20,562 bases of DNA from CAYZRY01 sp964481005 (GTDB lineage Bacteria; Bacillota_I; Bacilli_A; RF39; UBA660): the NCBI GenBank assembly GCA_964481005.1, contig CAYZRY010000015.1:1-20562 (forward strand). Reading direction: 5' to 3'. This document shows, in pieces, positions 15,908-20,562 of the stretch. The number at the start of each line of letters is the position of its first letter. Within the stretch, counting starts at the first letter, position 1. The position numbers and the translations under genes are program-made. The notes beneath the pieces were generated by a model, which was given only the letters and a program-made list of their open reading frames with translations, was not told the origin of the DNA and ran no database searches.

Positions 15908-17326
15908 TTACTCACCTGCCTTTTCAACAAATGAAGCTAATTGATACATAGTTGCTTCATCGAAATAATTACCAATTATCTGTAATCCTGTTGGCATTTG
16001 GTCATCATTTTTATATAGTGGAACACTGATTGCTGGTAAGCCACTCATATTTGCTGGATTGACCAAAATATCATCGGCAAAAGATTCGAGTGAATTATTT
16101 TGTTCTTCATTTAAATCTATCGGAAATGCTGTTGTAACCGGTCCTATAATAAGGTCATATTTGCTGAGAACTTCTTTGAAACTCTCAGTCATTTCATGAC
16201 GAATAATCATTGCTTTGTCATAGTAAATTTTAGCGTTTTCACCACTAAGTAAGTATGAACCAACCATGATTCGGCGTTTTACTTCAGCACCAAAGCCTTC
16301 GGCTCTAGTTTTAGCGTATAAATCTTCGATATTGTCTGCATCAGCGCGATAACCGTATCTGACACCATCAAAACGGGCTAAATTACTACTTGCTTCACCC
16401 ATTCCAATTATTTGATATAAGAGTAATGAATGTTCTAGATGTTTAATATCAACATATTCGACAGTAGCTCCCGCTGCCTCTAAATCTTTGATAATTCTCT
16501 CAAGTTTTTCTCTTATTTTTACTTCTTTGACAAGTTCCATAAAGTATTTTGGAATAGCTATTTTCATTCCCTTTATGTCTTGATCTATTTTTCTTGTGAA
16601 ATCTTCATTTTCTTTAGATGATGAAGTTAAATCTCGATTATCTCTTCCACTGATAGCTGCAAGTAGTAGAGCATTTTCTCTCACTGTTTTAGTTATCGGT
16701 CCTATTTGATCAAGGCTAGATCCAAAACCGACTAATCCATATCTTGAAACTCTTCCATAAGTAGGTTTCATTCCAACAACGCCACAGTAACTTGCAGGCT
16801 GTCTAATTGATCCACCAGTATCACTACCAAGGGCAAAATTCACACTTGTCGCAACGCTTGCAGCCGATCCACTTGATGAACCTCCAGGTATCTTATCTAA
16901 ATTATAAGGATTTTTTACTGCTCCAAAGTAACTAGTTCTTCCACTCGAACCCATTGCGAATTCATCCAAATTAGTTTTTCCAACAATAATCATCTTATGT
17001 TCGTTAATCTTTTCTATAACTGTTGCATCGTAAACCGATTCAAAGTTTTCTAGTATTTTAGAAGCACAAGTAGTGACTTCACCTTTGATAACAATGTTGT
17101 CTTTGATAACTATTGGCATGGCAAACAATAAATTGTCCACTTCTTGATTGGCTAATTCTTTTGCTTTAGCAATTGCTGATTCTTTATTTAATTTAATAAA
17201 AGCATTTAACTCTTGATGCTTTTCGATTTCCTCAAAAGTTTCCATTACAAGATCAAGCGGAGTTATTTCTTTCGCTTTAAGTTTTCTATTTATTTCTTCT
17301 ATCCCTAAACTGATATATTTACTCAT
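15908..17326 (-). CDS. gatA: Asp-tRNA(Asn)/Glu-tRNA(Gln) amidotransferase subunit A
   Basis: GatA is the amidase that releases ammonia from glutamine (or asparagine) for transfer to the tRNA-bound Asp or Glu. It has 472 residues. The amidase-signature catalytic triad is visible: Lys75 in PIVIKDN, Ser150 in PGGSSSGSAA and the nucleophile Ser173 in GSDTGGSIRQPAS. The start overlaps the 3' end of gatC by 8 nt and its stop is 1 nt before gatB, so all three subunits are translated as a coupled set. Nothing looks damaged. The presence of the operon implies that the organism lacks glutaminyl- or asparaginyl-tRNA synthetase, or both, which cannot be told from this window. Confidence 0.97.
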   Translation of the reverse strand: MSKYISLGIEEINRKLKAKEITPLDLVMETFEEIEKHQELNAFIKLNKESAIAKAKELANQEVDNLLFAMPIVIKDNIVIKGEVTTCASKILENFESVYDATVIEKINEHKMIIVGKTNLDEFAMGSSGRTSYFGAVKNPYNLDKIPGGSSSGSAASVATSVNFALGSDTGGSIRQPASYCGVVGMKPTYGRVSRYGLVGFGSSLDQIGPITKTVRENALLLAAISGRDNRDLTSSSKENEDFTRKIDQDIKGMKIAIPKYFMELVKEVKIREKLERIIKDLEAAGATVEYVDIKHLEHSLLLYQIIGMGEASSNLARFDGVRYGYRADADNIEDLYAKTRAEGFGAEVKRRIMVGSYLLSGENAKIYYDKAMIIRHEMTESFKEVLSKYDLIIGPVTTAFPIDLNEEQNNSLESFADDILVNPANMSGLPAISVPLYKNDDQMPTGLQIIGNYFDEATMYQLASFVEKAGE

Positions 17327-17615
17327 TAATCATCACCGGAACCTCTATCATATTTGCACTCTTGGCTGGAGCCTGAGCCATTATTTCACTAGCTTCAGCA
17401 ACTTCACTAAAGCTATCATTTTTCATTTGAACAGTCTCAAAAAACGGTGCAATCATTGTTACACTTGAAGATACTTCGACATCTTTAATTTTATCAATTT
17501 CATGTATTAATTGAAAAAGTTCTACTCTAGCTTTCTCAATTTCTGCTTCGTTTAATTCTAACTTAGCTAATTTTGCAACTCGCAAAACTTCTTCTCTACT
17601 TAATTTATTATCCAT
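17319..17615 (-). CDS. gatC: Asp-tRNA(Asn)/Glu-tRNA(Gln) amidotransferase subunit C
   Basis: GatC is the small belt-like subunit that stabilises the GatA-GatB complex. The 98 residues match the family in length and pattern: N-terminal helix pair with SREEVLRVAKLAKLEL (5-20), a second helix (about 22-45), then an extended segment around 48-78 that wraps the partner. The ATG at 17613-17615 has no ribosome binding site at normal distance. The in-frame codons just upstream end in TGA, so no longer form is possible. A perfect GGAGG stands 28 nt away with a predicted hairpin in between (see the separate entry). It is the first gene of gatCAB. Confidence 0.93.
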   Translation of the reverse strand: MDNKLSREEVLRVAKLAKLELNEAEIEKARVELFQLIHEIDKIKDVEVSSSVTMIAPFFETVQMKNDSFSEVAEASEIMAQAPAKSANMIEVPVMINE

Positions 17616-17707
17616 ATCTATTCAACTGGCAATCTGCCGTTATCCTCCGATCTTTTAATCTGTCATCTTGTTACCAAGAAAAATAAGCTCGTGCTCACTT
17701 CCTCTTC
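17616..17707 (-). promoter_or_regulatory. Structured 5' leader of gatCAB with hairpin-bridged ribosome binding site
   Basis: The leader of about 92 nt holds two clear hairpins. One is a 5-bp stem closed by a GTAA (GNRA) tetraloop (17666-17679). The other is a 7-bp stem with a one-base bulge (17624-17641: AAC-GGCA, loop GAT, TGCC-A-GTT). The Shine-Dalgarno GGAGG (17644-17648) is 28 nt from the gatC ATG. When the second hairpin is folded, the remaining distance is 10 nt. No T-box sequence (TGGNACCGCG-like) is present. Control of initiation by this fold is inferred. Confidence 0.45.
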
Positions 17708-17713
17708 AATGTA

Positions 17714-17743
17714 ATTATACTATAAAATATGCCCTATTTGTAA
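17714..17743 (-). promoter_or_regulatory. Putative promoter of gatCAB
   Basis: On the minus strand TATAAT (17714-17719) matches consensus. The candidate -35, TTACAA (17738-17743), is weak and 18 bp away. It lies between the terminator of the HD-domain gene and the gatC leader, which supports a promoter here even though the -35 is poor. Confidence 0.5.
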
Positions 17744-17772
17744 TTTTTTCTAAGCTTTTTTATAGACAAATT

Positions 17773-17794
17773 AAAAAGCTTCCTTTGAAGCTTT
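17773..17794 (-). terminator. Intrinsic terminator after the HD-domain gene
   Basis: Minus-strand arms AAAGCTTC and GAAGCTTT form a perfect 8-bp stem with an AAAG loop, followed by TT and then AATTT (five T in a row including the stem end). It begins 4 nt after the gene's TAA stop codon. Confidence 0.8.
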
Positions 17795-17798
17795 CTCT

Positions 17799-18548
17799 TT
17801 ACACATTGTTTAGTCTTCGATCAACAGCCTTAACACACATCTCAAAGACCAATTTAGTCTGAGCTGTTTGTGGCATTGTTGAATATATTCGTTCCAATAA
17901 CTGTTCTTCCCGTACTATTTTTAAGCTTTTAGTGTAGTTTAATTGTTTAATTACTGTCACCATAACATTAGCTTGGATCTCAGTCATATTATCTAATTTT
18001 GATCTTTTGACAGTTTTTCCGTATATAAATTTCTTCATTACTTTCGGTGATATAATTTTGTCTTCTTCATCTTTATACAAATTTTTCTTTGCTTCTTCAT
18101 TGGCTTGGGCTAGCGCCGCAGCATAAGAAACATGAGCCAAGCGGTCAGCATCCATCAAAATTCTTGTGTGTAGTGCCAAACGATTATCTACAAAGTAGGG
18201 AATGTCTTTCTCACTATGAAATAAAATCATTTTGATAACCATAAAATAATCTTCAGCATCAAGTTCCCTTAATATGCCCTCTTGCCTAATTATATTAACA
18301 GCTTTAAGGGCATGATTATCATCACCATCAGCAAATTTACCGATATCGTGGAAAAGAGCTGCAACCGCCACTAAAAAGCGATATCTATCATCAAGTTTAT
18401 CAGCTATTTCCAAAACATAACGTTCAACTTCTAAAGAATGAATCTTTTTCAAAATTATTTGTTCTTTTAATTCTTTATCTTCGACATTTCCTAATAGATT
18501 ATTTATGTAATTATCATATAGATCTTCATATTTTTTTAATCTGTGCAT
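17799..18548 (-). CDS. HD-domain metal-dependent phosphohydrolase
   Basis: The 249 residues contain an HD domain (about 30-140) with the expected metal ligands: H37, H67-D68 (LFHDIGK), H79, H111 (ILFHSE) and D134 (ADRL). HD enzymes cleave phosphomonoesters or phosphodiesters of nucleotides. The substrate cannot be read from the sequence, because no RelA, cyclic-nucleotide or tRNA-processing domain is attached. The C-terminal 100 residues are helical and lack a recognised domain. The ATG has GGAGG 6 nt upstream. The gene appears monocistronic, with a terminator behind it and another in front of its promoter region. Confidence 0.9.
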   Translation of the reverse strand: MHRLKKYEDLYDNYINNLLGNVEDKELKEQIILKKIHSLEVERYVLEIADKLDDRYRFLVAVAALFHDIGKFADGDDNHALKAVNIIRQEGILRELDAEDYFMVIKMILFHSEKDIPYFVDNRLALHTRILMDADRLAHVSYAAALAQANEEAKKNLYKDEEDKIISPKVMKKFIYGKTVKRSKLDNMTEIQANVMVTVIKQLNYTKSLKIVREEQLLERIYSTMPQTAQTKLVFEMCVKAVDRRLNNV

Positions 18549-18569
18549 TTATAGCCTCCATAAATAAAT

Positions 18570-18598
18570 ATTATCATATTACATATTAAATTTATAGA
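18570..18598 (-). promoter_or_regulatory. Weak candidate promoter of the HD-domain gene
   Basis: On the minus strand GATAAT (18570-18575) could be the -10. The best -35 at 17 bp (TCTATA, 18593-18598) matches only half of the consensus. A promoter is expected here because the previous unit ends in a strong terminator at 18618-18640, but the exact site is uncertain. Confidence 0.3.
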
Positions 18599-18617
18599 TA
18601 TGGAATTATTACTTTAC

Positions 18618-18640
18618 AAAAAAAAGAAACTTTCGTTTCT
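18618..18640 (-). terminator. Intrinsic terminator of the small membrane protein gene
   Basis: Minus-strand arms AGAAAC and GTTTCT close a GAAA tetraloop (18625-18640) and are followed by seven more T. The stem starts within the gene's TAG stop codon (18639-18641). The tetraloop and long T-run make this the clearest terminator in the window. Confidence 0.85.
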
Positions 18641-18950
18641 ATTTCTTTTTACTTTTTGTTGTTTTTGCTTTAGCAACTTTTGTTTTTGGAGCCTTTTTTA
18701 CTTTTGGCGCCTTCTTTGCTTTAGCTTCTTTACGCTCAGCTCTTGCTGATGCTCTTGCTCCGCCAACAAAGATTGTACCAAGTAAATAACCTAGTGTTGC
18801 TCCGATGGCAATACCAATTGCTAGGGCTATATTTAAATCGACATTTGAATTTTGCATTCTAAAAAACAAATAAGCAAAGACCGATCCAATCAATAATCCT
18901 AACACCATTGAGTATGCAACAATTTTTTCTTCCCTCTTATTCAATTTCAT
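18639..18950 (-). CDS. Small two-helix membrane protein with Lys/Ala-rich tail
   Basis: I do not recognise this family. The 103 residues begin with a basic head (KLNKREEK), then two hydrophobic helices (about 11-32 and 39-63), the second with Gly zipper-like spacing (GIAIGATLGYLLG). The tail of about 35 residues is made almost only of Lys, Ala, Pro, Thr and Ser (KKAPKVKKAPK type). The tail resembles histone-H1-like, nucleic-acid-binding tails and would lie in the cytoplasm if both ends do. The ATG has AAGGAG upstream. It is monocistronic. A perfect palindrome lies over its promoter, so it is probably regulated by a dimeric repressor. Confidence 0.8.
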   Translation of the reverse strand: MKLNKREEKIVAYSMVLGLLIGSVFAYLFFRMQNSNVDLNIALAIGIAIGATLGYLLGTIFVGGARASARAERKEAKAKKAPKVKKAPKTKVAKAKTTKSKKK

Positions 18951-18973
18951 ATTATTCTCCTTATTATATTTAC

Positions 18974-18979
18974 ATTGTA
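18974..18979 (-). promoter_or_regulatory. Candidate -10 box of the small membrane protein gene
   Basis: Minus-strand TACAAT lies 24 nt before the ATG and directly against the end of the palindrome. The -35 position at 17 bp (18997-19002) reads CTACAA and is poor. A TATAAT nearer the ATG would leave no room for the AAGGAG site in the transcript, so it is not favoured. Confidence 0.45.
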
Positions 18980-19003
18980 CTACAAATAATAATTATTTGT
19001 AGT
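18979..19003. promoter_or_regulatory. Perfect 25-bp palindrome (12-1-12), probable operator
   Basis: ACTACAAATAAT and its exact reverse complement flank one central base. The core AAATAAT-N-ATTATTT has the 7-1-7 layout of Fur/PerR-family boxes and shares five of seven positions per half with the textbook Fur and PerR consensus as I remember them. It covers the -10/-35 spacer of the small membrane protein gene. On the minus strand it has no T-run after it, so it is not that strand's terminator. Confidence 0.55.
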
Positions 19004-19043
19004 CTTTTTCTCAAATTTAATAAAGTTTTACATGTTTTTTTAA

Positions 19044-19574
19044 TTATTTTGCCACTTCGAGTAACGGTTTAAGTGTATCAAAATCGACAAAGTCTACTTT
19101 CTTACCATAGGTTTTTACAAAGACTGAAACTTCGTCCGTTTTTTCACTTTCTTTAAGTGTAATAGCCTTGTAATAGACCATTTTCATCATGAATTTGTGC
19201 AAGATACTTAGTTTTTCATAATCGATTCCACCACGCAAGTGAAAGACTCTAACTTTAGTAAAGGTTTCTGCTGAAATACTTCGAGCTATCCCCTTTTTAA
19301 TATTAGCTGTATTTCGTTGATCACTTGGATCAGATAATCCAACCGATGCTATTATTACTTTTTTCTTATCGATATCATCGATAGATTTAATTGTTTTACC
19401 TAGTCCAACCATGCCTCCGGCAAAGATTGCACCGACATAGACAATTGTATCGTAATTATTTATGTCTTTAACTTTTTCAAAACTGTATGCCTGACAAGAA
19501 AGCTTTTTAGCTATCTCTTTTGCATACTTTTCTGATGAACCATATTTGGTAGCATATATGACAATTTTACTCAT
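19044..19574 (-). CDS. Flavodoxin-domain protein (HemG-like flavodoxin family)
   Basis: The 176 residues fold as a flavodoxin. The first strand and FMN phosphate loop read VIYATKYGSSEKYA (4-17), a second strand and loop give VYVGAIFAGG (45-54), and VIIASVGLSDP (74-84) forms the third. FMN-binding electron carriers of this branch include menaquinone-dependent protoporphyrinogen oxidase HemG, but no haem gene is present here, so the partner is unknown. The C-terminal 70 residues (from about 105) include a Lys/Met-rich helix (HKFMMKMVYYK) found in that branch. The ATG has GGGGAG upstream inside the end of the previous gene, whose stop codon is 1 nt away, so the two are translationally coupled. 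No clear terminator follows it. Confidence 0.85.
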   Translation of the reverse strand: MSKIVIYATKYGSSEKYAKEIAKKLSCQAYSFEKVKDINNYDTIVYVGAIFAGGMVGLGKTIKSIDDIDKKKVIIASVGLSDPSDQRNTANIKKGIARSISAETFTKVRVFHLRGGIDYEKLSILHKFMMKMVYYKAITLKESEKTDEVSVFVKTYGKKVDFVDFDTLKPLLEVAK

Positions 19575-19575
19575 A

Positions 19576-20094
19576 TTATCTCCCCTTTCTTAGATTTCTA
19601 TCATTTGTGAATTGCTTTGCAGCAACATATAACTTATCCCTATTAGGATTATAACGATTTTCTTCGTTGTACCCAAAATCTTTGGCTAGCTTTTCATCAA
19701 AAACTAGCATCAGTGAAGTGTCGATAATCTCTTTATCTTTGACTATCCAAGTGTGTCTTCCATCTTCACTGTTTTTAGTGCCGATAATTGGCGTTAGAAT
19801 TCCGCCCGCTATCTCACATGATGGGTATGAATAGCTTAACTGAATTGCACAACTTGTGCAACCCCCTTCGTTGTATCCTTCAATAAAAATATCTTCGGCA
19901 TTTTTCATCGTTCTAATGTTTTGCGCGCGTAACTCGTCAAATATTTCACTGCCGAAAAAATAAGCTTTATCATTAACTAGCGCTTCCTTTAAGACTTTAG
20001 CAAATTCTTCATTAGTACTAGCTATTTTTTTGATAAAATCAAAACCCTTATAGTGTCTAAAACTTGGATCGATAAATTCTTCTATATCAAACAT
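19576..20094 (-). CDS. Unknown protein with possible Cys-His-Asp triad
   Basis: I do not recognise this family with certainty. The 172 residues have a helical N-terminal half (1-75), then GGCTSCAIQLSYSY (77-90) with Cys79 and Cys82, a strand region, DGRHTWIVKD (111-120) with His114 and Trp116, and EIIDTSL (122-128) with Asp125. The order Cys at a helix start, His-x-Trp on a strand, then Asp on the next strand is the arrangement of transglutaminase-like and related papain-fold proteins, but the spacing is compact and the match is by eye only. There is no signal peptide or membrane helix, so it is cytoplasmic. The ATG has GAGGGA upstream and overlaps the symporter stop by 8 nt. The flavodoxin gene follows at 1 nt. 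Confidence 0.75.
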   Translation of the reverse strand: MFDIEEFIDPSFRHYKGFDFIKKIASTNEEFAKVLKEALVNDKAYFFGSEIFDELRAQNIRTMKNAEDIFIEGYNEGGCTSCAIQLSYSYPSCEIAGGILTPIIGTKNSEDGRHTWIVKDKEIIDTSLMLVFDEKLAKDFGYNEENRYNPNRDKLYVAAKQFTNDRNLRKGR

Positions 20095-20562
20095 CTATTC
20101 CCTCACTTTTTGCAATAATTATATTAGCAGAAATATCTCCGGTAACATTTAATGTTGTGTATGCCATATCGAGAATTCGATACATTCCACTGTAAATTCC
20201 AATAAACATTAGCGGAATATTTAACATCGATAGATAAGTAGCTCCGATGACAATACCACCATTCGGTATACCTGGGGCTGCCATATTAATTAAGGTTGCT
20301 CCAATTATCATTAGGATGTATGTAGCAAAACTTATTTCTACTCCGAAAAGAGCACTGTTAAATAGCGCTAACAAGGCAAATGAAACTGCCCCTCCACACA
20401 TATGTATAGTGCAACCAAGTGGTACAACTATATTAGTAATCTTTTCTGGTATTCCAAAATCCTTATTACATACTTTAATTGTATATGGAAGAGTCGCTGC
20501 CGATGAACAAGTACTTGCTGTAATTAACCAAACTTTAGATATTTTTTTAATATATTCTAAAG
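20087..20562 (-). CDS. Sodium:dicarboxylate/amino-acid symporter, C-terminal part
   Basis: The frame is open from the right edge to the TGA at 20087-20089, about 158 codons, so the N-terminal half lies outside the window. The C-terminal core of the DAACS family (GltP, DctA, glutamate transporters) is clear. The HP1 region has ASTCSSAATLP, TM7 has VVPLGCTIHMCGG, HP2 has MAAPGIPNGGIV, and TM8 has SGMYRILDMAYTTLNVTGD. These proteins couple substrate uptake to Na+ or H+ with an elevator movement. The TM7 signature that is NMDGT in most members reads HMCGG here, at the Na+ and substrate site. It is the first visible gene of an operon with the Cys-His-Asp protein and the flavodoxin. The length of the missing part and the promoter cannot be seen. 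Confidence 0.9.
   Translation of the reverse strand, partial: LEYIKKISKVWLITASTCSSAATLPYTIKVCNKDFGIPEKITNIVVPLGCTIHMCGGAVSFALLALFNSALFGVEISFATYILMIIGATLINMAAPGIPNGGIVIGATYLSMLNIPLMFIGIYSGMYRILDMAYTTLNVTGDISANIIIAKSEGIDV

Noticed and set aside
17616..17770. T-box or other named riboswitch upstream of gatC
   Set aside because: There is no T-box core (TGGNACCGCG-like), no specifier-type domain and no known riboswitch core that I recognise. It is recorded only as a structured leader.
18979..19010. Palindrome followed by CTTTTTC read as a + strand terminator
   Set aside because: There is no + strand gene to terminate here, while the palindrome fits over a minus-strand promoter. An operator is the better reading, although a dual role is not excluded.
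1..20562. CRISPR arrays, insertion sequences, tRNA or rRNA genes
   Set aside because: I looked through the intergenic gaps, all under about 250 bases, and saw no regular spacer repeats, transposase motifs, terminal inverted repeats or cloverleaf sequences.

Overview
The window is a low-GC, densely packed stretch in which every supportable gene reads on the minus strand, with short gaps or small overlaps. Strong AGGAGG-type ribosome binding sites, sigma-A-like promoters, a tRNA-dependent amidotransferase operon (gatCAB), a B. subtilis-like NrnA, EngB and Der, a ThiI without rhodanese domain and an LtaS-like enzyme point to a Firmicute, probably a Bacilli/Erysipelotrichia/RF39-like lineage. TGA serves as a stop for the AckA-like gene and the symporter, so I see no sign of the mycoplasma code. 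The lineage is inference, because no rRNA is present.

Read in the direction of transcription (right to left), the layout is as follows. (1) 20562-19044: the 3' end of a sodium:dicarboxylate-type symporter, an unrecognised protein with a possible Cys-His-Asp triad, and a small flavodoxin form one tight operon. (2) 18950-18639: a small two-helix membrane protein behind a perfect 12-1-12 palindrome that overlies its promoter. (3) 18548-17799: a monocistronic HD-domain phosphohydrolase. (4) 17719-14488: gatC-gatA-gatB behind a structured leader of about 90 nt, closed by a 13-bp hairpin. (5) 14427-8271: an envelope operon with a membrane-anchored unknown protein, a two-sensor-domain GGDEF protein with a degenerate active site, a YihY/BrkB protein, an LtaS-like phosphotransferase, a second anchored unknown protein and a terminator. 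(6) 8265-2250: a near-ideal promoter, then pgsA-type CDP-alcohol phosphatidyltransferase, thiI, an acetate-kinase-family protein lacking most phosphate-binding residues, nrnA, engB and der.

Downstream of der the character changes. The last codons of der run into the 3' end of a thioredoxin-reductase gene that has lost its 5' part but kept its stop codon and terminator. Immediately after it, a promoter drives a large GC-richer gene (2027 to beyond position 1). This gene encodes a type IV prepilin-like leader followed by tandem Ig-like modules with paired cysteines. The composition shift, the orphan trxB tail and the clean join make position about 2250-2272 a candidate recombination or assembly junction.

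The best leads are the prepilin/Ig surface protein and its junction, the AckA-like protein with an altered active site, the structure-bridged ribosome binding site of gatC, the palindromic operator at 18979-19003, and the degenerate GGDEF sensor in an envelope operon. The window holds no CRISPR array, tRNA, rRNA or insertion sequence that I can see.
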